Below, in pieces: positions 1 to 8,062 of a stretch of 33,211 nt of DNA. Each line of letters opens with the position of its first letter. Position 1 is the first letter of the stretch. This DNA is from Comamonadaceae bacterium (lineage in GTDB: Bacteria > Pseudomonadota > Gammaproteobacteria > Burkholderiales > Burkholderiaceae_C). The position numbers were made by a program, and so were the translations under genes. The notes below the pieces were generated by a model. It searched no databases, had not been told where the DNA came from, and saw nothing but the letters and a program-made list of their open reading frames with translations. The stretch lies in the NCBI GenBank assembly GCA_947463025.1, contig CANHSE010000006.1:1-33211 (forward strand). The letters are read 5' to 3'.

Positions 1-125
1 CTGCGGCCAACGCACAGGCCCACGCCCGCCGCCTCGAGGAGGCACAGGCGCGTAAAGAGCGTCAGCGCCAGCGCCAGGCCGAACGCAGCAAGCCCGCCGC
101 CTCGGCCCTGCCAGTGCCGCCCTGA
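1..125 (+). CDS. C-terminal end of an unidentified protein (5' truncated)
   Basis: An open frame runs in from the left edge and ends at a TGA at 123-125. The visible 40 residues are rich in Ala, Arg, Gln, Glu and Lys and end in an Ala/Pro-rich tail (…SALPVPP). The charged part looks helical and could be a coiled coil or a basic tail. No domain can be recognised in so short a piece, so I assign no function. The frame and codon usage fit a real GC-rich gene, and a small DUF465 gene follows in the same direction. Confidence 0.55.
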   Translation, partial: AANAQAHARRLEEAQARKERQRQRQAERSKPAASALPVPP

Positions 126-206
126 CCCGGGGGCACGACCCGGCGCACGCGCAAGCGGCGGGTATCATCGATTTTCCTGCTCTCGGGCCTCACGCCCCTC
201 GACCCC

Positions 207-410
207 TTGGACACCAACCTGCACTCCCCCGCGCGGCGCCTCATTGAGCTGCGCATGGAACACGCTGACCTCGACGCCCTGATCGATGGCGCCAGCACGC
301 AGATGCCGCAGGACGAACTGATGTTGCGCCGCTTGAAAAAGCGGCGTCTCGCCCTGCGTGACCAGATCGCGCGGCTGGAGATACTGCTCGAACCCCAAGA
401 GCCGGCATGA
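207..410 (+). CDS. YdcH/DUF465 family small protein
   Basis: This 67-residue protein has the compact two-helix pattern of the YdcH (DUF465) family. An N-terminal RRLIELRMEHADLDALID segment is followed by a basic RRLKKRRLALRDQIARLE helix, which would pair as an antiparallel coiled coil. The molecular role of the family is not established. The proposed start is TTG at 207. No ATG lies in a suitable place, because the in-frame ATG at 255 would remove the first conserved helix, and no clear Shine-Dalgarno sequence precedes the TTG, so the start is uncertain. The helicase gene begins 13 bases after the stop, so the two are probably co-transcribed. Confidence 0.8.
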   Translation: MDTNLHSPARRLIELRMEHADLDALIDGASTQMPQDELMLRRLKKRRLALRDQIARLEILLEPQEPA

Positions 411-423
411 GCCGCGCACTGGC

Positions 424-2490
424 ATGACCCTCGAATCCCGTGTGCGCGAGGCCTTCGCGCCGCATGGCGCGCTGTCGCAAGCGGCCGACCAGTTTCAGCC
501 GCGCGCCGGTCAGACCGAGATGGCGATGGCGGTGGCCCAGACCCTCGAGTCCGGCGGCGCGCTGGTGGTGGAGGCCGGCACCGGCGTGGGCAAGACCTTC
601 TCGTACCTGGTGCCTGCCTTGCTCAGTGGCGAACGCGTCCTGCTGTCCACGGCCACCAAGACCTTGCAAGACCAACTGTATGGCCGTGACCTGCCGCGCC
701 TGGTTCAGGCCTTGGGGCTACCGGTGCGCACCGCACTGCTCAAGGGCCGCGGCAGTTACCTGTGCACCCATCGCATGGAGATGGCGCGCCAGGATGCCTT
801 GTTGGCCGATCGTCATGCGGTGTTGACCCTGGCCAAGGTGGAGGTGTGGGCCCAGACCACGACCACCGGTGACCTGGCCGAATTGCCCGCCCTGGACGAT
901 CGCTCGCCGGTGATCCCCCTGATCACCTCCAACCGTGACAACTGTCTGGGCTCGCAATGCCCGCGTTTTCGCGGCTGCCACGTGAACAACGCGCGCCGCG
1001 AGGCGCTGGCTGCCGACGTCGTGGTGATCAACCACCATCTTTTCTTCGCCGACCTCACCGTGCGCGAGTCCGGGATGGCCGAATTGCTGCCCTCGGTGCG
1101 CGTGGCGATCTTTGACGAGGCCCACCAGCTCAATGAGATCGGTGTGCAGTTTCTGGGCACGCAGCTGGCCACCAGCCAGTTGATCGACTTCTGTCGCGAC
1201 ACCCTCGGGGCCGGCCTGCAACTGGCGCGTGGGCTGGTCGATTGGCAGCAGGTCGCAGCCCGTGTCGAGCGCTCAGCGCGTGACCTTCGGCTGGCCGCAG
1301 GGGCGGGCGCCATGGGCTCGCGCCTGTCCTGGAGTGGCGACGCACCCGGCGATGCCGACCCGCAGGTGTGGCAGGCCGCGCTGGAGGCGGTGGTCCAGGC
1401 GTGTGAGCAGGCCATCGACGCCCTGGACACCGTCAGCGAGATCGCCCCCGACTTCGTGCGTCTGCATGAGCGTGCCGCCTCCCTGGCTCAGCGCGCCCGC
1501 CGCTTCATCGCGCCTTGCGAACCCGGCTCGGTGCGATGGGCCGATGTCGGGCAGCAGCTGCGCCTGACGCAGTCGCCCCTGGACATCGCGCAGGCGGTGC
1601 GCTCGCGCTTGCTCAAGGTCGACGCGACTGGGCACGACGCGGAGTCCGAAGAAGACGACGCGCCGGACGACGTACCCTCGTCAACCCGCAGTTGGATCTT
1701 TACCTCGGCCACCCTGGGTGACGACGCACGCCTGTCGTGGTTCACTGAACCGTGCGGCCTGACCGACGCGCGGGTGTTGCGGGTCGACAGCCCCTTCGAC
1801 TACGACCGCCAGGCGGCGGTCTATGTGCCGCCCGGTTTGCCTCGGCCCGGTGACCCCTCGCACAGCGCCGGGGTGGCTGATCTCGCGGCCCAAGGGGCCA
1901 CCCGTCTGGGTGGGCGCACCATGGTGCTGACGACCACCCTGCGCGCGTTGCGGTCGATCGGCGAGTCGTTGCAGGCGCGCTTTGAGGGCAGTCGTGATGT
2001 CGAGGTACTGGTGCAAGGGCAGGGGACCAAGCGCCGTTTGATCGAGCGTTTCCGTGAAGCGGCTACAGGGGGTGGCCGGGGTTGCCTGCTCGTGGCCTCC
2101 GCGTCCTTCTGGGAAGGTGTGGATGTGCCGGGCGATGCCTTGCAGCTGGTCGTGATCGACAAGCTGCCGTTTCCGCCACCAGGCGACCCGCTGGTGCAGG
2201 CCCGCTCGCAACGCCTGCAGTTGCAGGGCCGCAATCCCTTCAACGATTACCACGTGCCCGAGGCCGCGGTGTCACTCAAGCAAGGGGCAGGGCGGCTGAT
2301 TCGGCGCGAGTCGGATCATGGCGTGCTGGTGATTTGCGACAGCCGCCTCGTGAGCATGGGTTATGGCCGGCGTCTACTCGCGGCGTTGCCGCCCATGCGG
2401 CGTCTGACCACCTCAGAGGGCTACGCGCAGGCCCTGGAAGCCCTGGCGGCGGTCACCACAGCTTCCACCACGGATCCGGGTTGGACCTGA
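424..2490 (+). CDS. yoaA: ATP-dependent DNA helicase, DinG/YoaA (XPD-like) family
   Basis: This 688-residue superfamily 2 helicase of the iron-sulfur XPD/DinG group probably unwinds DNA 5'-3' during repair. Walker A is AGTGVGKT near residues 51-58, and the Walker B box is DEAH at 231-234. Four cysteines (C114, C174, C179, C185) lie between them with the spacing of a 4Fe-4S cluster ligand set. The C-terminal RecA-like half has a conserved DKLPFPPPGDP segment and motif VI, QGAGRLIRR, at 620-628. The length and the lack of an exonuclease domain fit YoaA better than the longer DinG forms. I chose the ATG at 424; the frame is open further upstream, but that part overlaps the DUF465 gene and is not family-like. 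The last 38 bases overlap the 3' end of bamD on the other strand. Confidence 0.93.
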   Translation: MTLESRVREAFAPHGALSQAADQFQPRAGQTEMAMAVAQTLESGGALVVEAGTGVGKTFSYLVPALLSGERVLLSTATKTLQDQLYGRDLPRLVQALGLPVRTALLKGRGSYLCTHRMEMARQDALLADRHAVLTLAKVEVWAQTTTTGDLAELPALDDRSPVIPLITSNRDNCLGSQCPRFRGCHVNNARREALAADVVVINHHLFFADLTVRESGMAELLPSVRVAIFDEAHQLNEIGVQFLGTQLATSQLIDFCRDTLGAGLQLARGLVDWQQVAARVERSARDLRLAAGAGAMGSRLSWSGDAPGDADPQVWQAALEAVVQACEQAIDALDTVSEIAPDFVRLHERAASLAQRARRFIAPCEPGSVRWADVGQQLRLTQSPLDIAQAVRSRLLKVDATGHDAESEEDDAPDDVPSSTRSWIFTSATLGDDARLSWFTEPCGLTDARVLRVDSPFDYDRQAAVYVPPGLPRPGDPSHSAGVADLAAQGATRLGGRTMVLTTTLRALRSIGESLQARFEGSRDVEVLVQGQGTKRRLIERFREAATGGGRGCLLVASASFWEGVDVPGDALQLVVIDKLPFPPPGDPLVQARSQRLQLQGRNPFNDYHVPEAAVSLKQGAGRLIRRESDHGVLVICDSRLVSMGYGRRLLAALPPMRRLTTSEGYAQALEALAAVTTASTTDPGWT

Positions 2491-3259
2491 AACCGCGCGT
2501 GAGGAATTCGCTTTTGGGGTAGGTGCGCTCCAGCACACGGCGGGCGTCGGCCGCCATTTGCTGCATGCCCAGGGCGTCGTAGGCGCGGTGCATGATGTAC
2601 AGGGCTTCTTCGATGGCCGGCACGTTCTGGTAGTCGGTCACCGCCAGCTGCGCGCGGCTGATGGCAGCCACATACGCGCCGCGGCGGAAGTAGTAGCGGG
2701 CCACGTGCACTTCGTACTGGGCCAAGGAGTTGACGATGTAGACCATGCGCGCCTGGGCATCGACTGCATAGCGCGACTCAGGGAAGCGGGCAACCAGTTC
2801 CTTGAAGGACTCGAATGATTCCTTGGCGGCTTTCTGATCGCGCTCGGACAGGTCCTGGCGGGTCAGGAACGACAGCATCCCCAGGTCGTCATTGAAGGTG
2901 ACCAGACCTTTGAGGTACAGGGCGTAATCCAGGGCTGGGCTGGCCGGGTGCAGGCGGATGAAGCGATCGAGGGTGGCGGTCGCCTGGGCCGGCTCGGCGC
3001 TCTTGTACTGGGCAAAGGCCTTTTCGAGCTGGGCCTGCTGGGCCAGCGGCGTACCGGCGGCGCGGCCCTCGAGCTTCTCGAACAGGTCGATCGCTTTGGC
3101 GTAGGCGCCGTTTCGCAGTTCGTCCTTGGCCTCGGCGTAGATCTTGTTGGGGCTCCACTTTTCGGTCGGGTCGGCCTTGAGCGAGGCGCACCCCGAGAGG
3201 AGAGCCATGCCGCAGGCCAGCACGAGTGCGCTGACCGTCGATAATTTCACACGCAGCAT
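2453..3259 (-). CDS. bamD: Outer membrane assembly lipoprotein BamD
   Basis: BamD is the essential lipoprotein partner of BamA in the complex that folds beta-barrel proteins into the outer membrane. The 268-residue product has a short signal peptide ending in the lipobox LSGC, with lipidated Cys24. After it come TPR-type helical repeats, including YAKAIDLFEKLEGR, a DRFIRLHPASPALDYALYLKGL segment split over two repeats, and the typical ESRYAVDAQARM and ARYYFRRGAYVAAISRA segments. The length matches the family. The start at 3259 is the first ATG before the signal peptide; an upstream in-frame start at 3286 would put nine extra residues before it. The gene diverges from rluD with overlapping start codons. 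A TATAAT -10 box on this strand (3296-3291) could drive it. BamB is encoded in the same window but in a different transcription unit. Confidence 0.96.
   Translation of the reverse strand: MLRVKLSTVSALVLACGMALLSGCASLKADPTEKWSPNKIYAEAKDELRNGAYAKAIDLFEKLEGRAAGTPLAQQAQLEKAFAQYKSAEPAQATATLDRFIRLHPASPALDYALYLKGLVTFNDDLGMLSFLTRQDLSERDQKAAKESFESFKELVARFPESRYAVDAQARMVYIVNSLAQYEVHVARYYFRRGAYVAAISRAQLAVTDYQNVPAIEEALYIMHRAYDALGMQQMAADARRVLERTYPKSEFLTRGFRSNPDPWWKLW
3240..3245 (+). promoter_or_regulatory. Possible rluD -10 box inside the bamD signal-peptide region
   Basis: GATAAT lies 12 bases before the plus-strand ATG of rluD. It matches the -10 consensus at five of six bases, but the -35 region is weak. 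If used, the transcript would begin only a few bases before 3258, which would favour leaderless initiation there or use of the TTG at 3273. Speculative. Confidence 0.25.
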
Positions 3260-4310
3260 GACGCAGGTTCCCTTGAGTAAAACCACATCGATTATATCGG
3301 CCGACCCCGCTGAGACCGACCCCGACGCGCCCCTGGACGCGCCCCTCGAGGCGGGATCCGAAGGCGAAAGCGAGCTGCGTGCCTTCGCGGTGGATGCCCA
3401 TGGACACGGCGAGCGGTTGGACCGGGTGCTGGCCGCACAGGTGCCCGAGTTCTCGCGCAGTTACCTGCAGCAGCTGATTGCCGATGGCGCGGTACACCTC
3501 AATGGCCAGCCGGTCTTGCGCAGCGCACAGCGGGTCAAGGCGGGCGATCGGGGCCAGGTCGAATTGCGGCCCACACCCCAGAGCCAGGCCTTTCAACCCG
3601 AGCCTATGGCGCTGGATGTGGTGTACGAGGACGCCCACCTGTTGGTGGTCAACAAACCGCCTGGCCTGGTGGTCCATCCGGCACCCGGGCATTGGCGCGG
3701 CACCTTGCTCAATGGTCTGCTCGCGCGCGATGCGCGGGCGGCCACCTTGCCGCGCGCCGGTATCGTGCATCGCCTGGACAAGGACACCAGTGGCCTCATG
3801 GTCGTCGCCCGCGATCGACCCACTATGGACGCCCTGGTGCGCCTGATTGCGGCCCGCGAGGTCTCGCGCCAGTACTTGGCGCTGGGGCACCGGCCCTGGC
3901 GAGGCATCTCGCCGCGCGAGGTCGAGGCCCCGATCGGCCGTGACAGCAGCAACCGCTTGCGCATGGCGGTGGTCGATCTGGCCCGCGAGGGCGGCAAGCC
4001 CGCCGCCACCCAGATCGAGCTGCTGGCCAACGCCGCCGAGGGCTGCTGGGTTCGCTGCACCCTGCGCACCGGCCGCACCCACCAGATTCGGGTTCATATG
4101 GCCCATCTGGGTCACCCGCTGGTGGCCGATACGGTCTACGGCGGAACGCTGACCGCCAGCCTCACGCGGCAGGCTCTGCACGCCTACCGCCTGGCCTTCA
4201 CCCACCCGGCCACCGGCCAGCCGCTGGCCTTTCAGGCGCCGGTGCCCACCGACCTCGTGCAGGCCTTGTCCACCTGGGGCCTGGGCTACAATGAGGCCCT
4301 ACCGTCCTAG
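3258..4310 (+). CDS. rluD: 23S rRNA pseudouridine synthase RluD
   Basis: RluD makes pseudouridines 1911, 1915 and 1917 in helix 69 of 23S rRNA. The 350-residue product has an acidic N-terminal extension (about 1-48), an S4 RNA-binding domain (about 50-100, ERLDRVLAAQVPEFSRSYL) and the RluA-type catalytic domain. The latter contains VNKPPGLVVHP and the catalytic motif HRLDKDTSG with Asp174. The C-terminal half has RTGRTHQIRVHMAHLGHPLVAD. The start is uncertain. The ATG at 3258 overlaps the bamD start codon and has no ribosome binding site, whereas a TTG at 3273 has AGG five bases upstream. The pgeF/yfiH gene that often follows rluD is absent; scpB follows instead. Confidence 0.94.
   Translation: MTQVPLSKTTSIISADPAETDPDAPLDAPLEAGSEGESELRAFAVDAHGHGERLDRVLAAQVPEFSRSYLQQLIADGAVHLNGQPVLRSAQRVKAGDRGQVELRPTPQSQAFQPEPMALDVVYEDAHLLVVNKPPGLVVHPAPGHWRGTLLNGLLARDARAATLPRAGIVHRLDKDTSGLMVVARDRPTMDALVRLIAAREVSRQYLALGHRPWRGISPREVEAPIGRDSSNRLRMAVVDLAREGGKPAATQIELLANAAEGCWVRCTLRTGRTHQIRVHMAHLGHPLVADTVYGGTLTASLTRQALHAYRLAFTHPATGQPLAFQAPVPTDLVQALSTWGLGYNEALPS
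3291..3296 (-). promoter_or_regulatory. Candidate bamD promoter -10 box
   Basis: On the minus strand these bases read TATAAT, a perfect sigma-70 -10 hexamer, 31 bases before the bamD ATG. Transcription starting about 7 bases downstream would leave a leader of roughly 25 bases. No good -35 hexamer is seen at 16-18 bases spacing. The box lies inside the 5' end of rluD. Confidence 0.45.
4266..4292 (+). promoter_or_regulatory. Candidate scpB promoter in the end of rluD
   Basis: TACAAT at 4287-4292 resembles a sigma-70 -10 box. TTGTCC at 4266-4271 matches the -35 consensus at four of six positions, but the spacer is only 15 bases. The site is inside the last codons of rluD and would give a scpB leader of about 110 bases. 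Confidence 0.3.
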
Positions 4311-4354
4311 GGGTTGTGGGCCCGTCCCCTCCCTGTTTGGAATCCCTCCAGGCG

Positions 4355-4400
4355 GGTGCCGCGCAGGCACCTCGGCGGCCGCAGCGGCGGCCTCTTCCTT
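4355..4400 (+). terminator. Tandem hairpins in the rluD-scpB gap; possible terminator or leader structure
   Basis: The first hairpin pairs GGTGCC (4355-4360) with GGCACC (4366-4371) across a five-base loop. The second pairs GGCCGC (4377-4382) with GCGGCC (4387-4392) across a four-base loop and is followed by the pyrimidine-rich TCTTCCTT (4393-4400). The second could be an intrinsic terminator for rluD, although its T tract is interrupted. Both lie close before the scpB ATG at 4413, so they could also act on scpB expression. Confidence 0.35.
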
Positions 4401-4412
4401 CGACACGACAAC

Positions 4413-5099
4413 ATGAATACCTCGGATGCCAAGCGCGTCCTGGAAACGGCCCTGATCTGTTCCCCCCAGCCGCTGACGCTGCGCGAGATGCGCGTGCTGT
4501 TCAACGACGAGCTGGGCGCCGACACGGTCAAGACGCTGCTCCAGGACCTGCAGGATGACTGGGCCCCGCGCGGTGTGGAGCTGGTGAGCGTGGCCAGCGG
4601 CTGGCGCTTTCAGAGCCGCCCCGAGATGCGCGAATTCCTGGACCGCCTGCATCCCGAGAAGCCGCCCAAGTACACCCGCGCTGCGCTGGAGACCTTGGCC
4701 ATCATCGCCTACCGCCAGCCGGTGACCCGCGGCGACATGGAAGACATCCGCGGCGTCACCATCAACAGCCTGATCCTCAAGCAGCTCGAAGACCGCGGCT
4801 GGGTCGAGGTCATCGGCCATCGCGAGGCCGTGGGCCGCCCGGCCCTGTTCGCCACCACCCGCCAGTTCCTTGATGACCTCGGCTTGGCGTCCCTCGACCA
4901 GCTGCCCGCGATTGAGAACCCCTCCCAACAGGCGCAGTTGCTGGCTTCATTGGCCGGCGGCGAGGGCGATACCGTGCACCCCGATCTTGAGGCGGATCCT
5001 TTGGCCGCCCTGGAGGCCGCCGCCGGCGGCGCCGAGCCCTTGGTGCTGGCCGACGACGCCCCCGAGGCGGGGGCCGACCTTCCTCCCCCCACACCATGA
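4413..5099 (+). CDS. scpB: Segregation and condensation protein ScpB
   Basis: ScpB is the winged-helix (kite) subunit of the Smc-ScpA-ScpB condensin, which compacts and separates chromosomes. The 228-residue product begins with a winged-helix region (…VLETALICSPQPLTLREM). A second one follows, with the family signatures KYTRAALETLAIIAYRQP and GVTINSLILKQLEDRGWVEV, then GHREAVGRPALFATT. The C-terminal 40 residues are acidic, Ala-rich and probably disordered. No scpA is next to it here. I chose the ATG at 4413 because the frame upstream of it is not family-like. The stop TGA shares ATGA with the start of rluB, so the two are coupled. Confidence 0.95.
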   Translation: MNTSDAKRVLETALICSPQPLTLREMRVLFNDELGADTVKTLLQDLQDDWAPRGVELVSVASGWRFQSRPEMREFLDRLHPEKPPKYTRAALETLAIIAYRQPVTRGDMEDIRGVTINSLILKQLEDRGWVEVIGHREAVGRPALFATTRQFLDDLGLASLDQLPAIENPSQQAQLLASLAGGEGDTVHPDLEADPLAALEAAAGGAEPLVLADDAPEAGADLPPPTP

Positions 5100-6349
5100 C
5101 CGATTCCCTGCCCGACGGCGACACCCCGGGCACCGAGCGCCCGCGAGTCTCTGCCGAGCCCACCCCCGGCACCCAAGCGCCTGCTCAAGCCACGGAACCC
5201 GCTGAAACGACTGAAGCGACCGCGGCCTCCGAAGCCACCCGCTTCGAGGACGTGGTGTCCGGCCGCTACGACGCCGACGAGCAAAGCCCCGACCTCGCGC
5301 TGCCCAAGCGCGTCCTCGCCCCTCAGCCCGAGACCCCCAAGCTGCATAAAGTGCTGGCGCAGGCGGGCCTGGGCTCACGTCTCGAGATGGAGCAGCTGAT
5401 CACCGAGGGGCGCATCTCGGTCAATAACGAGCCCGCCCATATCGGCCAGCGCATCCAGTTTGGCGATCAGATCAAGGTCAACGGCAAGCCGATCCGCGTG
5501 CGCATCGCGCCGCCGCCGGCGCGCGTCATCGCGTATCACAAGCCGGTCGGCGAGGTCGTCACCCACGACGACCCGCAGAACCGCCCCACGGTGTTTCGCA
5601 AGCTGCCGCGCCTGTATCAGGGCAAGTGGCAGTCTGTGGGCCGCCTGGACCTGAACACCGAAGGCCTGTTGCTCTTCACCAGCTCCGGCGAGCTGGCCAA
5701 CAAGCTCATGCATCCGCGCTTTGGCCTGGAGCGCGAGTACGCCGTGCGCGTGCTGGGCGCCCTGAGCAACGAAGAAAAGCAGCGCTTGCTCGACGGCATT
5801 TCGCTCGACGACGGCCGCGCCCAGTTCGGCTCCATTGAAGACGGGGGCGGCGAGGGCGCCAACACCTGGTACCGCGTCACCATCTCCGAAGGCCGCAACC
5901 GCGAGGTGCGGCGCCTGTTCGAGGCGGTGGGCCACGCCGTCAGCCGCCTGATTCGCATCCGTTATGGCGCGATGGTGCTGCCGCGCGGCCTCAAGCGCGG
6001 CGCCTGGATGGAGCTGGACGAGCGCGACATCCGCAGCCTGGTGCAGGCCGTGGGCGGCCAGGGCGCGGACCGCGCAGCGCCACACGGCGAGGGCGGCCGC
6101 AACAACAACGCGCCCCGACGCGGCCGACCCAACGGCGCGCCGGGTGGCGGGGGCGGTGGTGGACGCAACAAGGGCGGCCCGCGCGGCAAGGACCGCAACG
6201 CGGGTGGGGGTGGCGGTGGCCAGCCCGATCCAATGAAGACCTCCTTGGGCTACATCGGGGCCGATAGCTTCACCCGACAGCGCCAGGGCCAGGGCCCTGG
6301 CGGCGGCCCCCGGCGTGGAAACGGCGGTTCGCGGCGCGGCGGGCGCTGA
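5096..6349 (+). CDS. rluB: 23S rRNA pseudouridine synthase RluB, with Gly/Arg-rich tail
   Basis: This RsuA-family pseudouridine synthase acts on 23S rRNA position 2605 in E. coli RluB. The 417-residue product has a Thr/Glu/Ala-rich N-terminal extension (1-80), an S4 domain (about 82-135, LHKVLAQAGLGSR) and the catalytic domain with GRLDLNTEGLLLF, where Asp185 is the expected nucleophile. NREVRRLFEAVGHAVSRL, typical of the family, follows. From about residue 325 to the end the protein is a low-complexity tail rich in Gly, Arg and Asn with several RG/RGG-like blocks. Such tails often bind RNA non-specifically. The ATG at 5096 overlaps the scpB stop. Confidence 0.94.
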   Translation: MTDSLPDGDTPGTERPRVSAEPTPGTQAPAQATEPAETTEATAASEATRFEDVVSGRYDADEQSPDLALPKRVLAPQPETPKLHKVLAQAGLGSRLEMEQLITEGRISVNNEPAHIGQRIQFGDQIKVNGKPIRVRIAPPPARVIAYHKPVGEVVTHDDPQNRPTVFRKLPRLYQGKWQSVGRLDLNTEGLLLFTSSGELANKLMHPRFGLEREYAVRVLGALSNEEKQRLLDGISLDDGRAQFGSIEDGGGEGANTWYRVTISEGRNREVRRLFEAVGHAVSRLIRIRYGAMVLPRGLKRGAWMELDERDIRSLVQAVGGQGADRAAPHGEGGRNNNAPRRGRPNGAPGGGGGGGRNKGGPRGKDRNAGGGGGGQPDPMKTSLGYIGADSFTRQRQGQGPGGGPRRGNGGSRRGGR

Positions 6350-6366
6350 AACGCTGTCCCATAGGT

Positions 6367-6372
6367 TAAAAT
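6367..6372 (+). promoter_or_regulatory. Candidate ndk promoter -10 box
   Basis: TAAAAT lies 104 bases before the ndk start, in the 126-base gap after rluB. It is one of the few A/T-rich spots in the area. A weak -35-like CTGAAA (6346-6351) is 15 bases upstream. Further downstream the leader contains CGGGCC and GGCCCG arms that could pair across a 15-base loop. Confidence 0.35.
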
Positions 6373-6475
6373 CCGAGGCTTTGCTGTACTTTCGGGTGCG
6401 CTGCGGGCCCTGTCCTGCGGCGGCGGCCCGAGACCTTTTGTCCTGCTCCCGGAAATCATCCAAGAAAGAATCGCT

Positions 6476-6901
6476 ATGGCCATCGAACGCACCCTGTCCA
6501 TCATCAAGCCCGACGCTGTCGCCAAAAACGTGATCGGCCAGATCTACTCGCGCTTCGAAGGTGCCGGTCTGAAAGTGATCGCCGCCAAGATGGCCCACCT
6601 CTCGCGTGGCGAGGCCGAGCAGTTCTACGCCGTGCACAAGGCCCGTCCCTTCTTTAAGGACCTGGTGGACTTCATGGTCTCGGGCCCCGTCATGATTCAA
6701 GCGCTCGAAGGCGAAAACGCCATCGCCAAGAACCGTGAGTTGATGGGCGCTACGGATCCGAAGAAGGCCGACAAGGGCACCATCCGCGCCGACTTCGCCG
6801 ACAGCATCGACGCCAACGCCGTGCACGGCTCCGACGCGCCCGAGACCGCCGCCGTCGAGATCGCCTTCTTCTTCGCCGGCATGAACGTCCACGCCCGCTG
6901 A
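6476..6901 (+). CDS. ndk: Nucleoside diphosphate kinase
   Basis: Ndk transfers the terminal phosphate of ATP to other nucleoside diphosphates through a phosphohistidine, balancing NTP and dNTP pools in the cytoplasm. The 141-residue product has the standard length. It starts [15 protein letters not shown] and carries the active-site motif NAVHGSDA with His117 as the phosphorylated residue. The ATG at 6476 is directly upstream of the conserved N-terminus. A possible promoter lies in the 126-base gap after rluB. rlmN follows after 18 bases, so ndk probably leads the rlmN-pilW-rodZ-ispG operon. Confidence 0.98.
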   Translation: MAIERTLSIIKPDAVAKNVIGQIYSRFEGAGLKVIAAKMAHLSRGEAEQFYAVHKARPFFKDLVDFMVSGPVMIQALEGENAIAKNRELMGATDPKKADKGTIRADFADSIDANAVHGSDAPETAAVEIAFFFAGMNVHAR

Positions 6902-6919
6902 AACGGGACGGCGCATGCC

Positions 6920-8062
6920 ATGACGGCCAACCTTCTCGACTTCGATCTCGAGGGTCTGGCCGCCTTTTGCGAGGGCCTGGGTGAGAAGCGCTTTCGCGCC
7001 ACCCAGTTGTTTCGCTGGATTCATCAGCGTGGCGCCTCGGACTTCAGCCAGATGTCCGATCTGGCCAAGTCCCTGCGGGCCAAGCTCGAGTCGTCCGCCC
7101 GGATCGAGGGCTTGCGCCTCCTCTCTCAGCACGAATCCGCCGACGGCACCATCAAGTGGCTGTTTGACGTCGGTGCCGGCAATGCCGTCGAGGCCGTCTT
7201 CATCCCCGAAGAAGACCGCGGCACCTTGTGCGTCTCGTCTCAGGCGGGCTGCGCGGTCGGCTGTCGGTTTTGCTCCACCGGCCACCAGGGCTTTGCTCGC
7301 AACCTCACAACGGGCGAGATCGTCGCCCAGCTGTGGTTTGCCGAGCACTTCCTGCGCCAGCACCTGGCCACGTCTGAGCGCGTCATCTCCAATGTGGTGA
7401 TGATGGGCATGGGCGAGCCCTTGCAAAACTACAGCGCCCTGATCCCCGCGCTGCGCACGATGCTCGATGACCATGGTTACGGTCTGTCGCGCCGGCGGGT
7501 CACCGTGTCCACCTCGGGGGTGGTGCCCATGATGGACCGGCTCGGCCAGGACTGCCCGGTGGCGCTGGCCGTGTCCCTGCACGCGCCCACCGACGTCTTG
7601 CGCGACCCCCTGGTTCCCCTGAACCGCAAATACCCGCTGGTCGAGTTGATGCAGGCCTGCAAGCGCTACTTGGCGCACGCGCCGCGCGACTTCATTACCT
7701 TCGAGTACTGCATGCTCGACGGCGTCAACGACCAGCCCGAGCATGCCCGCGCCCTGGTCGCTCTGGTGCGCGATCAGGCCGTGTCCTGCAAGCTCAACCT
7801 GATTCCCTTCAATCCCTTCCCGGCCTCTGGGCTCACGCGCTCTCCGTCCTCGCGGGTGCAGGCCTTCGCCAAGCTGCTCAGCGATGCTGGTATCGTCACG
7901 ACCATCCGCAAGACCCGCGGCGACGACATCGACGCGGCTTGCGGTCAGTTGGCAGGCGATGTGCGCGATCGAACGCGTGTCGGCGAGCGCATCGCCGCGC
8001 AACGCACGGTCATGCTCACCCCGGTGCCGGCCGATCCGGTGGCCAAGGAGGGTCTCGCATGA
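6920..8062 (+). CDS. rlmN: Dual-specificity 23S rRNA/tRNA adenine-C2 methyltransferase RlmN
   Basis: RlmN is a radical-SAM enzyme that makes 2-methyladenosine at 23S rRNA 2503 and in some tRNAs at position 37. The 380-residue product shows the 4Fe-4S motif CAVGCRFC with C111, C115 and C118. The two catalytic cysteines of the family are also present: C104 in TLCVSSQ, and C341 in [11 protein letters not shown], which accepts the methyl group. MGMGEPLQN and VSLHAPTD are further family signatures. The ATG at 6920 was chosen over an out-of-frame ATG five bases upstream. The stop codon overlaps the start of the next gene as ATGA. Confidence 0.98.
   Translation: MTANLLDFDLEGLAAFCEGLGEKRFRATQLFRWIHQRGASDFSQMSDLAKSLRAKLESSARIEGLRLLSQHESADGTIKWLFDVGAGNAVEAVFIPEEDRGTLCVSSQAGCAVGCRFCSTGHQGFARNLTTGEIVAQLWFAEHFLRQHLATSERVISNVVMMGMGEPLQNYSALIPALRTMLDDHGYGLSRRRVTVSTSGVVPMMDRLGQDCPVALAVSLHAPTDVLRDPLVPLNRKYPLVELMQACKRYLAHAPRDFITFEYCMLDGVNDQPEHARALVALVRDQAVSCKLNLIPFNPFPASGLTRSPSSRVQAFAKLLSDAGIVTTIRKTRGDDIDAACGQLAGDVRDRTRVGERIAAQRTVMLTPVPADPVAKEGLA

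Noticed and set aside
2889-4205. Antisense open frame of 438 codons opposite rluD
   Set aside because: It runs through the bamD 5' region in another frame, and rluD on the plus strand has clear catalytic motifs.
5375-8002. Antisense open frame of 875 codons opposite rluB, ndk and rlmN
   Set aside because: It is the mirror of three certain genes in a GC-rich genome where stop codons are rare on the opposite strand. The translation is repetitive in Ala, Gly, His and Val and has no domain.
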